Assembly: GCA_026003335.1 (NCBI GenBank)
Contig: BPHB01000002.1
Span: 1,045,363-1,109,362 of the forward strand
DNA length: 64,000 nt
Reading direction: 5' to 3'
From: Chitinophagales bacterium
GTDB taxonomy: Bacteria; Bacteroidota; Bacteroidia; Chitinophagales; CAIOSU01
Below are positions 17,456 to 25,676 of the stretch, one piece after another. Within the stretch, counting starts at the first letter, position 1, and each line of letters begins with the position of its first letter. Below the pieces are notes generated by a model. It was not told the origin of the DNA, searched no databases, and saw only the letters and a list, made by a program, of their open reading frames with translations. The position numbers and the translations under genes are program-made.

Positions 17456-19132
17456 ATGAAAAACAGATTACTGAAAAAATTCCGCTGGTACGTTTTGGCC
17501 ACGGCCGTCATGGGACTGGCTTTCATTCCCCTGTCATTCACCGATACAAATTACTTTGAAATATCCAAGAACCTGGACATTTTCGCCACACTATATAAAG
17601 AGCTTAACTCCTACTATGTAGACAATATAGAGCCTGGCAAGCTTATCCGCACCGGCATTGATGCCATGCTGGAATCGCTGGACCCCTACACCCAATTTAT
17701 TTCAGAGGCGGACATGGAGGATTATCGCCTCCAAACAACCGGTAAGTACGGAGGCATAGGTGCTCTCATCCGAAAAATCGGTGACTGGGTTGTGGTGGCA
17801 GAGCCCTACCAGGGCTTTCCGGCAGCAAATGCCGGGTTGATAGCCGGTGATAAAATTCTGGAGATTGATGGGATATCCGTAAAGGGTAAAAACACAGATG
17901 AAGTGAGTAAAATGCTGAAGGGACAGGCAGGAACAAAAGTCAGGGTGAAGTTTAGCAGGCTGGTTGCCGGTGGTACCGAAAAAGAATCAGAAGTAATGAT
18001 TACCCGAGAAGAAATCAAAATATATAATGTGCAGTATGCTGGGATGGTCAATGATGCCATCGGATACATCAGGTTGTCCAACTTTACCGAAAATGCAGGC
18101 AATGAAGTAAAAGAGGCACTTGAAAAACTGAAACAGGAAAACCCGTCAATGAGAGCATTGATCTTTGACCTGCGTGGCAACCCCGGAGGCCTGCTCAATG
18201 AAGCAGTCAATGTTTCCAACATCTTTCTTCCCAAGGGACAGGAAGTAGTGAGCACGCGGGGCAAGGTGAAGGAATGGGACAAAACCTTTAGAACCAACTA
18301 TCCTCCGGTGGATGCGACAATACCTTTGGCGGTACTTACCAATAAAGGGTCAGCCTCCGCTTCCGAAATCGTTGCGGGCAGCATTCAGGATTTAGACCGC
18401 GGTATTATTGTTGGCCAAAAGACCTTCGGAAAAGGGTTGGTGCAAACTACCCGTCCACTTACCTACAACACCAAGCTGAAAGTAACTACGGCTAAATATT
18501 ATATTCCCAGCGGAAGGTGTATTCAGGCTATCAATTATGCTGAACGTGACTCCACCGGCAGTGTGGTTAGAATACCTGACTCCCTGAAAGTGGCTTTTAA
18601 AACCGTCAGCGGCCGCACCGTGTATGACGGGGGAGGCATTGACCCCGATATACCGGTTGAACCCATGAAGCTGAGCAACATCAGCATTGCATTGCTACAA
18701 AATAATCTGATTTTCAACTACGCTACTATCTATCATGCAGAACATGATCAGATTCCTCCTCCGCGGGAATTTTCGCTTACCGATAAAGAATATGAAAAAT
18801 TTATGGCTTACCTGGCCGATAAGGATTACGACTATACCACCAAGAGCGAAGAGTTGCTGGAAAAGTTTGAAAAAAGCTCCCAGGAAGAAAAATATTATGA
18901 AGGCATAAAGGAAGACTTCCTCAAGCTGAAAAACAGCGTCATGCACGATAAGCAAAAAGACCTCATCAAGCACAAAGAGGAGATAAAAGACCTGCTTGAG
19001 GAAGAAATTGTAAGCCGCTATTATCACCGTGTCGGACGTATTGAAAAAAGCTTTGAAAGTGACCCGGATCTTAAAGCCGCCATTGAAGCTTTAAATGATA
19101 CGGTGCGCTATACTGCATTGCTGAGGCCATAA
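17456..19132 (+). CDS. S41 family C-terminal processing peptidase
   Basis: This is a periplasmic tail-specific serine protease of the CtpA/Prc type, 558 residues long. A basic N-terminus and one hydrophobic segment (about 12 to 27) serve as signal or anchor. A PDZ domain spans about 95 to 175 (LIRKIGDWVVVAEPYQGFPA). The S41 catalytic domain has GSASASEIVAGSIQD with the nucleophile at S301 and the general base at K326 (KTFGKGLVQ), 25 residues apart as in Prc. The C-terminal region is highly charged and probably helical. The ATG at 17456 is chosen over an in-frame ATG 90 bp upstream, which would add a non-conserved leader. It abuts the M28 peptidase gene. Confidence 0.93.
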   Translation: MKNRLLKKFRWYVLATAVMGLAFIPLSFTDTNYFEISKNLDIFATLYKELNSYYVDNIEPGKLIRTGIDAMLESLDPYTQFISEADMEDYRLQTTGKYGGIGALIRKIGDWVVVAEPYQGFPAANAGLIAGDKILEIDGISVKGKNTDEVSKMLKGQAGTKVRVKFSRLVAGGTEKESEVMITREEIKIYNVQYAGMVNDAIGYIRLSNFTENAGNEVKEALEKLKQENPSMRALIFDLRGNPGGLLNEAVNVSNIFLPKGQEVVSTRGKVKEWDKTFRTNYPPVDATIPLAVLTNKGSASASEIVAGSIQDLDRGIIVGQKTFGKGLVQTTRPLTYNTKLKVTTAKYYIPSGRCIQAINYAERDSTGSVVRIPDSLKVAFKTVSGRTVYDGGGIDPDIPVEPMKLSNISIALLQNNLIFNYATIYHAEHDQIPPPREFSLTDKEYEKFMAYLADKDYDYTTKSEELLEKFEKSSQEEKYYEGIKEDFLKLKNSVMHDKQKDLIKHKEEIKDLLEEEIVSRYYHRVGRIEKSFESDPDLKAAIEALNDTVRYTALLRP

Positions 19133-20812
19133 ATGCATCTGTTCAGACTTTTGTTAATTGGCAGCCTGCTGGCTCCTGCGTGCCTTGCTTACGCGCAGCC
19201 TTCTCACGATACAGCACTATTAGAAAGGCTTGCTTATCACGTGTATTATCTGGCAGACGACAGCCTGGAAGGGCGTGCCCCCGGATCGGAAGGGGAAAAA
19301 AAAGCGGCTACATACATTATTCAGCGGTTTTCTGAGATAGGGTTAACTCCTGCCGGCTACAACGGTGGATGGACAGTGCCTTTCACTTTCACCGAAGGTC
19401 GTAAACCGGGCAAGGATAACCTCCTTCTCCTAAACAATACAAGCTATTCTCCTGATTCTGATTTTTATCCTCTCTCTTTCTCCGGAAACGGGCGGGTATC
19501 AGCTTCCTGTGTACATGTAAGCTATGGCATCGTTGCGCCAGAATTAAACCACAATGATTACTCAAAGTTGAAAAAGCTAAAGGGAAAGATATTCCTCATC
19601 AATATTTCCACACCCGAAGGGATTCATCCGCATCAGCGTTTTGGTGGTTATATTGACCTCAGAATGCGGGCCGAAGAGGCGTCTGCACGTGGCGCTGCTG
19701 CAGTGATTTTTTATTCTGAAGATTCTGAACCGAAAAACTACCCGGAGATGAATGACGGGAGAAATATTTATCCTTTGCCTATCCCGGTTATTTTCATCAA
19801 AAACCGCGTCTGGGAAGAAATAAAGCCTTTGAAAAAGCTGCAGGCCAGTCTTTCTTCCAATATGGTAAGTTTAGAAAAAACTGGTATAAACGTAGCTGGG
19901 ATGATTGATAACAAGGCTTCTACGACTGTAGTTGTCGGAGCGCATTATGACCATCTGGGTTATGGCAGCGGCAACTCTCTGCACAGAGGGGAGCCAGCCA
20001 TACATAATGGGGCTGATGACAACGCCAGCGGAGTTTCCCTGATGATTGAGCTTGCCAGACACCTAAAACAAGTAGGCCCGAAAAACAATAACTACCTGTT
20101 TGTTGCCTTTTCCGGTGAAGAATCAGGCTTGTATGGCTCAAAGGAGTTTGTGCACTTTTTAGGCAATACAGTAAAAAATATAAACTACATGCTCAACTTT
20201 GATATGGTTGGGCGCTTAGACACGTTGGAAAAGAAAATGGAAGTAAACGGCTTTGGAACCTCTCCGGCTTGGTCGGTGCTGTTAAACATTCCTACCGAGT
20301 TACAAATTAAAACTTCCCCATCGGGAATAGGACCCTCTGATCACACATCCTTCTACCTAAGGAATATTCCTGTACTCCATTTCTTCACAGGTGCTCACAG
20401 AGATTATCATAAGCCCTCTGATGATGCTCACCTGGTGAACTATGCTGGCATGGCCGCTATTTTTTCCCTTGTTGGTTCTCTTATTGATAGCCTTGACAAC
20501 AAAGGCCGTATCCCCTTCACGGCTACTGCCGCGGATTCCTCCCGTACGACACCCCGTTTTAAAGTTACCCTGGGTATTATTCCTGACTATCTGTATAGCA
20601 ATAAAGGTGTCAGAATAGATGGAGTAACCGAAGGCAAGCCCGCTCATGCGGCCGGTTTGAAAGCCGGTGACGTCATTCTGCAATTAGGAAACTACCCCGT
20701 AGCGGATATGAGCTCTTATATGCAAGCGCTAAGTCGTTTTAGCAAAGGAGATGCTACAACAGTCACCATTAAAAGAGAAGAGCAAATTCTTCACTTCAAT
20801 ATCACATTTTAG
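19133..20812 (+). CDS. M28 family zinc aminopeptidase with PA and PDZ domains
   Basis: This is a secreted metallopeptidase of 559 residues. After a signal peptide (1 to about 22) comes a PA-type insertion (about 120 to 230) and the M28 domain. The zinc ligands are H271 (VGAHYDHLGYG), D295 (NGADDNASG), catalytic E329 and ligand E330 (FSGEESGLYG), D357 (NFDMVGRL) and H426 (RDYHKPSDD). A C-terminal PDZ domain (about 480 to 555) contains GLKAGDVILQL. The start ATG follows the S41 stop codon directly (TAAATG), so the two secreted peptidases are probably translationally coupled. The substrate is unknown; amino acid or peptide scavenging is likely. Confidence 0.92.
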   Translation: MHLFRLLLIGSLLAPACLAYAQPSHDTALLERLAYHVYYLADDSLEGRAPGSEGEKKAATYIIQRFSEIGLTPAGYNGGWTVPFTFTEGRKPGKDNLLLLNNTSYSPDSDFYPLSFSGNGRVSASCVHVSYGIVAPELNHNDYSKLKKLKGKIFLINISTPEGIHPHQRFGGYIDLRMRAEEASARGAAAVIFYSEDSEPKNYPEMNDGRNIYPLPIPVIFIKNRVWEEIKPLKKLQASLSSNMVSLEKTGINVAGMIDNKASTTVVVGAHYDHLGYGSGNSLHRGEPAIHNGADDNASGVSLMIELARHLKQVGPKNNNYLFVAFSGEESGLYGSKEFVHFLGNTVKNINYMLNFDMVGRLDTLEKKMEVNGFGTSPAWSVLLNIPTELQIKTSPSGIGPSDHTSFYLRNIPVLHFFTGAHRDYHKPSDDAHLVNYAGMAAIFSLVGSLIDSLDNKGRIPFTATAADSSRTTPRFKVTLGIIPDYLYSNKGVRIDGVTEGKPAHAAGLKAGDVILQLGNYPVADMSSYMQALSRFSKGDATTVTIKREEQILHFNITF

Positions 20813-20844
20813 CTCTTCTTTTCAGGGTTTAATACTCTTGAAAG

Positions 20845-21516
20845 ATGATTCGCATACTGAATATAGAAACCGCCACCGAAGTCTGTTCGGTTTGCATTTC
20901 TGAAAACCAACACCCTGTTGCCTGGACAGATATTAAAGAACCTAATTCTCATTCCACCTCTCTCACTCCGGCAATTGAACAACTGTTTTCTAAAACCGGA
21001 AAAAACCTTCGGGATTTACATGCGGTGGCATTCAGCTCCGGACCTGGCTCATTTACCGGCCTTCGTATAGGTGCTGCAACAGCCCTGGGCATTTGCTATG
21101 CCATGAACTTACCACTCATAGCTGTTCCAACTTTTCTTCCAATGACCCAGGCTGCAATAACGGAAACAGGCAATAAAGAAGCCTTGTATTGTCCTCTGAT
21201 AGCTTCCGTAAAAAACGAAGTCTTTTGTGCTCTCTATAATAGTGCCTTGCAGGAAATTGAACCCCCTTCCGCCCGTGACCAATCCCTTGATTCCTTTCAG
21301 CCTTATCTGCGCAAACATATTATCTTTCTTTTTGGAAACGGCTTGCAAAAAGTAAAAGAATCAGTCACCTCTAACAACTACAGGTTTATTCAATTAAGCA
21401 ATTCAGCTTATTATATGCCGTCCTTCAGTTTTCAATACTTCCAGCTGGAAAAATTCACGAATCTTCATGAACTCAGAATAGAATACCTCAAAAATTTTGT
21501 TCCTAAAAAAAACTAA
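20845..21516 (+). CDS. tsaB: tRNA t6A biosynthesis protein TsaB
   Basis: TsaB is the scaffold partner of TsaD in making N6-threonylcarbamoyladenosine at position 37 of ANN-decoding tRNAs. The 223-residue protein has the ASKHA fold start MIRILNIETATEVCSVCI and the motif SSGPGSFTGLRIGAATALG (69 to 87). The C-terminal half is divergent and somewhat shorter than the common form but otherwise intact. It follows the M28 peptidase by 32 bp and may share its transcript. Confidence 0.9.
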   Translation: MIRILNIETATEVCSVCISENQHPVAWTDIKEPNSHSTSLTPAIEQLFSKTGKNLRDLHAVAFSSGPGSFTGLRIGAATALGICYAMNLPLIAVPTFLPMTQAAITETGNKEALYCPLIASVKNEVFCALYNSALQEIEPPSARDQSLDSFQPYLRKHIIFLFGNGLQKVKESVTSNNYRFIQLSNSAYYMPSFSFQYFQLEKFTNLHELRIEYLKNFVPKKN

Positions 21517-21554
21517 TTTATATTGACGCATACTGCAGAAAAGTATCATGCTAT

Positions 21555-21899
21555 ATGGACCATATGTCAACCTTTAATCCTTTAATACCTCAAAAAGAAA
21601 AACTGCTGCCAGACTATGAAATCATGCAACAGGCATTTGTTCACCTGAGAGCAATTAACCATAACCTGCGCAGAAAGATACTACGCCTGCTTGAAGAACA
21701 TGATCGTCTTACCGTCACGGATATATATATACGCATGCGGCTTGAACAGTCTATTGCTTCGCAACACCTGGCTGTACTGAGAAGAGCCGGCGTGGTTAAA
21801 GCTGAACGCGATGGAAAATACATTTACTATTCGCTGGACAAAAAGCGGCTGGAAGAAATAACTCAAATGGTTAAGGAAATAGCTCGCGTAAAGCTATAA
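21555..21899 (+). CDS. ArsR-family winged helix-turn-helix regulator
   Basis: This is a small DNA-binding protein of 114 residues. The winged helix spans about 35 to 105, with the recognition helix region in [18 protein letters not shown] and the wing at DGKYIYYSL, both typical of ArsR/SmtB. No cysteine metal-binding motif (CxC) is present, so it probably does not sense metals in the classical way. An in-frame ATG at 21564 is an alternative start. Its 3' end overlaps nadA by six bases on the opposite strand. The regulated genes are not clear. Confidence 0.85.
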   Translation: MDHMSTFNPLIPQKEKLLPDYEIMQQAFVHLRAINHNLRRKILRLLEEHDRLTVTDIYIRMRLEQSIASQHLAVLRRAGVVKAERDGKYIYYSLDKKRLEEITQMVKEIARVKL

Positions 21900-22904
21900 T
21901 CCATGCTTCGCGGATATTTCCAACATCCTCTCTATCGGCTTCCTTGCTTTCTCTATTATTTCTTCAGGCACTGTCACCTCAGGTAACTCATGCTTCATGC
22001 ACAGATAGAGTTTTTCCAACGTATTCAGCTTCATATGAGGACAATCATTGCAGGCACAGGTATTGTTTGGCGGTGCCGGAATAAAGGTTTTATCCGGTGA
22101 CCTCTTTTGCATCTGATGCAAAATGCCTGATTCTGTTGCTACAATAAACTCCTTTGCAGGGTTATTTATGGTAAAATTCAGCAACCCTGTTGTACTGCCT
22201 ATATAATCAGCCATTTCCAGCACCGCCTCCTCGCATTCAGGATGCGCAATAAACAACGCTTCCGGATGCTTTTCTTTCAGCTTTATAATTTTTTCAACCG
22301 AAAACAATTCATGCACCATACATGTGCCTTCCCAGAGCACCATTTTCCTACCGGTTTTCTTTTCCAGATATCGTCCGAGATTTTTATCCGGTGCAAAGAT
22401 TATTGGGGTTTCCTTTGGTATACTTTCTATCACCTGCACGGCATTGGTTGAAGTGCAACAAATATCGGTCAACGCTTTTACTGCAGCTGAACTATTCACA
22501 TAAGTCACCACAACATGTCCCGGATATTTTTCCTTAAACTTTGCAAACTCCCCTGCCGGACAGGCATCAGCCAGTGAACAGCCTGCGCGCAGATCAGGTA
22601 TGACAACTTTCTTCCGCGGGGAAAGAATCTTGGCAGTTTCTGCCATAAAATGAACGCCTGCAAAAACAATCATATCGGCATCTGTTTTTGCAGCCTGTTG
22701 TGACAAACCAAGACTATCTCCAATGTAATCGGCTATCTCCTGGATATCAGCATCTTGATAATAATGAGCCAGTATCACGGCATTCTTTTCCATTTTAAGC
22801 TTTTCTATCTCATCAAATAGATCCACAGTTGGATCTATTTCCAGGTCAAGGTAACCTTTTTCTGGCAACAGCCTGATGATTTCTGAATCAAGTTCTGCAC
22901 GCAT
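21894..22904 (-). CDS. nadA: Quinolinate synthase
   Basis: NadA condenses iminoaspartate with dihydroxyacetone phosphate to quinolinate in de novo NAD synthesis, using a 4Fe-4S cluster. The 336-residue protein has the family motifs [11 protein letters not shown] (45 to 55), [24 protein letters not shown] (Cys195) and [14 protein letters not shown]. The three cluster cysteines are expected at about 109, 195 and 285 or 288. The gene is monocistronic with 359 bp upstream of its start. It shares the pathway with nadD on the far side of that gap. nadB and nadC are not in the window. Confidence 0.96.
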   Translation of the reverse strand: MRAELDSEIIRLLPEKGYLDLEIDPTVDLFDEIEKLKMEKNAVILAHYYQDADIQEIADYIGDSLGLSQQAAKTDADMIVFAGVHFMAETAKILSPRKKVVIPDLRAGCSLADACPAGEFAKFKEKYPGHVVVTYVNSSAAVKALTDICCTSTNAVQVIESIPKETPIIFAPDKNLGRYLEKKTGRKMVLWEGTCMVHELFSVEKIIKLKEKHPEALFIAHPECEEAVLEMADYIGSTTGLLNFTINNPAKEFIVATESGILHQMQKRSPDKTFIPAPPNNTCACNDCPHMKLNTLEKLYLCMKHELPEVTVPEEIIEKARKPIERMLEISAKHGL

Positions 22905-23263
22905 CTGATTTATGGTATTTTAAAAAAAGAAAATTATCATTCGTTATTAGCTGCGTGGATTTGTAAAAAAAAAATTTACTTGCCTCTTGCATTTTAAGAT
23001 ATCCCCTTTATAACCTCGCATGTACACAGGTGTTGTAAGAATTAAGAATCTGATCATCATGGATTTAATATTATATTCCACATCTGTGGTTAAAAACGTT
23101 TGTTAGAAAAAAGTTTCCGCAGCTTTGTGGGAAACCGTGCGAGGATAGTGAATAAAATTTAGAATCATCCACACCTTGAATCCCACGTAAATGCCTACAT
23201 GCTGTTTTTAAAAAAAATCCACTTGTTCTGTATCTTTTACAACATAGTTATTCACATCTTTGT
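22905..23263. promoter_or_regulatory. AT-rich intergenic region with clustered DnaA-box-like sites
   Basis: This is the longest non-coding stretch in the window (359 bp), between nadA and nadD, which point the same way. It is very AT-rich, with A-runs at 22966 to 22973 and 23209 to 23217. It contains one exact TTATNCACA box (23248 to 23256, TTATTCACA), two boxes one base off the TTATCCACA consensus (23165 to 23173 and, inverted, 23085 to 23093), and weaker copies at 23074 to 23082 and 23126 to 23134. This could be a replication origin or a regulatory region. No RNA gene fold such as RNase P or tmRNA was recognised. Confidence 0.4.
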
Positions 23264-23836
23264 TCATTGCGAGAAAAGTCTTTTTTGCAGGATATGCAGG
23301 GCAGGGTCTGGCACCAGGTATTTTACTGATTTACCTCTTTTGATACATTTTCTGATGTATGTAGCGGAAATATGAAGCAGGGGAAAGTTGAATAAACGGA
23401 TTTTTTTTGCCTTGAGACGTGGGAGGGTAGTGTGTCCATGCCTTGGATATACGTAAATGGTATAATTGCGGAGGATATCTTTATATTGTTTCCATTGTTT
23501 GATGGTTTGCAAGGTATCTGACCCGGCAATAAGGACGAAATTATGGTCTGGGTATTTGTTGGTAAGATGATTCAGTGTCTGAATGGTATAGGAAGGTTGG
23601 GGTAAATGAAACTCTTCTGAGCAGCATATAAATTTGGGGTTATCCGCGATAGAGGCTTTTACCAGTTCAAGACGCAGCGATGGGTCAAGAAGCTGGCTTT
23701 TTTTCTTTAATGGGTTATGGGGAGAAACCATAAACCATATCTGATTCAAATCAGTGAATTCAGAAAAATGATGGGCAATAATCAAATGCCCGGTGTGAAT
23801 GGGATTGAACGAACCGAAAAATAAACCGGTTTTCAA
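23264..23836 (-). CDS. nadD: Nicotinate-nucleotide adenylyltransferase
   Basis: NadD adenylates nicotinate mononucleotide to deamido-NAD. The 190-residue protein from the TTG at 23836 begins MKTGLFFGSFNPIHTGHLIIA and contains the nucleotidyltransferase motif with HxGH at 14 to 17. The C-terminal motif is HISATYIRKCIKRG, matching the ISxTxIR signature. A longer frame extends to 23998, but its first 54 residues have no family match and would overlap the divergent HAD gene. No ATG is available near the fold start, so TTG is the best start. The divergent HAD start (23879) is 42 bp away. Confidence 0.9.
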   Translation of the reverse strand: MKTGLFFGSFNPIHTGHLIIAHHFSEFTDLNQIWFMVSPHNPLKKKSQLLDPSLRLELVKASIADNPKFICCSEEFHLPQPSYTIQTLNHLTNKYPDHNFVLIAGSDTLQTIKQWKQYKDILRNYTIYVYPRHGHTTLPRLKAKKIRLFNFPLLHISATYIRKCIKRGKSVKYLVPDPALHILQKRLFSQ

Positions 23837-23878
23837 GGCAGTTTTTTCAAAATTAAAAAAGCAATAGCTTTGACTGCT

Positions 23879-24187
23879 ATGGAAATATATGTAGATGTGG
23901 ACAATACCATTTGCCACACGGAGGGAACCGATTATCCAAACGCAAAACCCAATTATGATAACATAGCCCGCGTGAATAAGATGTATGAAGCGGGGCACAC
24001 TATTATATACTGGACAGCAAGAGGAATGAAAAGCGGACTTAACTGGAGAGAACTTACGGAACGTCAGTTAAAGGAGTGGGGTGCAAAATATCATCAGTTA
24101 AGATTGGATAAACCTGCCTTTGACGTACTTATAGATGATAAGGCTATAAACACCCGTGACTGGGAACAGGGAAAATGGATAAGCTGA
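23879..24187 (+). CDS. Small cap-less HAD-superfamily phosphatase
   Basis: The 102-residue protein contains a HAD core. Motif I is DVDNTI (residues 6 to 11, with D6 the likely nucleophile and D8 the acid), the segment HTIIYWTARG gives motif II, and DVLIDDKAINTRDW gives the motif IV acidic pair. This family is often found in capsule, LPS or sugar clusters. Here it overlaps the SIS isomerase gene by 13 bases, and kdsA follows, so a phosphatase step in Kdo synthesis is plausible; KdsC itself is a larger HAD. The ATG at 23879 is preferred over TTG at 23870. Substrate is inferred from context only. Confidence 0.75.
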   Translation: MEIYVDVDNTICHTEGTDYPNAKPNYDNIARVNKMYEAGHTIIYWTARGMKSGLNWRELTERQLKEWGAKYHQLRLDKPAFDVLIDDKAINTRDWEQGKWIS

Positions 24188-24771
24188 AAAGGGCACGACA
24201 GATATTAGAAACAGAAAGCAAGGCTATCGCCAATATTCCGATAGATGAGTCTTTACTGCGAGCTATTTATCTTATAACACATTGCAAGGGAAAGGTTGTC
24301 ACCAGTGGCATGGGGAAAGCCGGTATCATCGCCAGAAAGGTAGCCAGCACTTTTTCCTCAACAGGAACACCCGCTGTTTTCCTGCATCCCGGTGAAGCAC
24401 AGCATGGAGATCTGGGTATGCTTGGCAAAGATGATATACTCCTTTTGTTTTCAAATTCAGGGAAAACCAGGGAAGTAATAGAAATGGTCACTCTGGCTGA
24501 AAAGATGAATGGTCAAAGGTTGCCGGTGATAACAATCACAGCTCATCCGGATTCTGAATTAGCCCTCCTCTCGGATGTGGTGTTAAAATTGGGAGCAATA
24601 AAAGAAGTGTGCTCATTAGGCGTGGCTCCCACTACATCCACCACAGCAATGCTTGCTTTGGGTGATGTGTTGTGTGTATTGGTTATGGAGGAAAATAAAT
24701 TTACCCTGGAGCAGTTTGCCAAACGTCATCACGGGGGTTATCTGGGAGATAAACTGCGCGGGTATGGGTAA
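24175..24771 (+). CDS. SIS-domain arabinose-5-phosphate isomerase (single domain)
   Basis: This KpsF/GutQ-type sugar isomerase converts ribulose 5-phosphate to arabinose 5-phosphate, the first step of Kdo synthesis. The 198 residues form one SIS domain with SGMGKAG (45 to 51), the metal-site region HPGEAQHGDLGML and the phosphosugar loop FSNSGKTREV. The two CBS domains of E. coli KdsD (about 320 residues) are absent. Single-domain enzymes of this size are known in Bacteroides fragilis. The gene overlaps the HAD gene upstream by 13 bases and kdsA downstream by 8, so the three form a tight operon. Confidence 0.88.
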   Translation: MDKLKRARQILETESKAIANIPIDESLLRAIYLITHCKGKVVTSGMGKAGIIARKVASTFSSTGTPAVFLHPGEAQHGDLGMLGKDDILLLFSNSGKTREVIEMVTLAEKMNGQRLPVITITAHPDSELALLSDVVLKLGAIKEVCSLGVAPTTSTTAMLALGDVLCVLVMEENKFTLEQFAKRHHGGYLGDKLRGYG

Positions 24772-25540
24772 ATTTATTGTTATTGCGGGTCCCTGTGTGG
24801 TAGAAAATCTGGAAATATGTCTGGAAGTAGCAACCAGAGTTAAACGCATTTGTCATAAAGCAGGCTTTCATTACATTTTTAAAAGCTCTTACAAAAAGGC
24901 TAATCGTACCCGTTTGAAGTCTTTTTCCGGTTTAGATGAAGAAGAAGCCTTTTCTATTCTGCGACAAGTAAAGGAAAAGGCAAAAGTGCCGGTTCTTACC
25001 GACATTCATGAAACCACCGATGTTGATAAGGTGAAAGATTTTGCCGACTTCCTACAAATACCGGCCTTTCTGTGCCGGCAAACCGAATTGCTGCTTGCAG
25101 CCGGAAGCTCGGGCAAATGGGTAAATATTAAAAAGGGGCAGTTTGCTTCTCCTGAAAGTATGGCTTTTGCGGTGGAAAAAGTACGCTCCACAGGAAACAA
25201 AAAAGTGATGCTCACCGAAAGAGGGACTACCTTCGGATATTATGACCTGGTTGTGGATTTTAGGTCCGTGCCCCGCATGCAAAAGTTCGGTGTGCCTGTA
25301 ATTGTAGATTGCACCCACTCATTGCAACAACCTAACCAGCAAAGTGGCATAAGCGGGGGCACTCCGGAAATGATCGAAACCCTCTGCCGGGCAGCAGTTG
25401 CCGTGGGAGCAGATGGATTGTTTATAGAAACACATCCAAATCCGCAAGCCGCTCTCAGTGACGCAAGCAGCATGCTGCCTCTGGATAAGATAAGTTACAT
25501 CCTAAGAAAATGTGAAAAAATACGACAAGCAATGGGGTAG
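24764..25540 (+). CDS. kdsA: 3-deoxy-8-phosphooctulonate synthase
   Basis: KdsA condenses arabinose 5-phosphate with phosphoenolpyruvate to Kdo 8-phosphate for lipopolysaccharide. The 258-residue protein starts MGKFIVIAGPCVVEN and carries FKSSYKKANRTR, VLTDIHE, QIPAFLCRQTELL and KKGQFASPE, all family signatures. The ATG at 24764 lies in the last codons of the isomerase gene (8-base overlap). A longer frame to 24653 would only translate the isomerase gene out of frame. This is the last gene of the Kdo module. Confidence 0.94.
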   Translation: MGKFIVIAGPCVVENLEICLEVATRVKRICHKAGFHYIFKSSYKKANRTRLKSFSGLDEEEAFSILRQVKEKAKVPVLTDIHETTDVDKVKDFADFLQIPAFLCRQTELLLAAGSSGKWVNIKKGQFASPESMAFAVEKVRSTGNKKVMLTERGTTFGYYDLVVDFRSVPRMQKFGVPVIVDCTHSLQQPNQQSGISGGTPEMIETLCRAAVAVGADGLFIETHPNPQAALSDASSMLPLDKISYILRKCEKIRQAMG

Positions 25541-25676
25541 CAATTATCTTCATCAGCGGCCTTTACAGTTTGCATAGAAAAGATGAAAACACAACTTAAA
25601 AATCAAGGAGGATATCCTCTTCAGGTAATTTCGGATAAATGCACTTAAGCGTGCGTGCTGCTTATAATCGCCATAG

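Noticed and set aside
19871-20141. Small minus-strand ORFs inside the M28 peptidase
   Set aside because: They are shadows of a strongly conserved coding frame and lack start context or domains.
22905-23263. RNase P RNA, tmRNA or another structured RNA in the long gap
   Set aside because: The conserved RNase P and tmRNA sequence blocks are absent, and the stretch is too AT-rich and repeat-poor for a folded RNA of that kind.
23837-23998. N-terminal extension of nadD
   Set aside because: The added residues have no family match and would run through the start of the divergent HAD gene.
25608-25619. Palindrome GAGGATATCCTC as a regulator site before the GT2 gene
   Set aside because: It is a single perfect 12-bp palindrome with no second copy and no regulator nearby. 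Palindromes of this length arise by chance.
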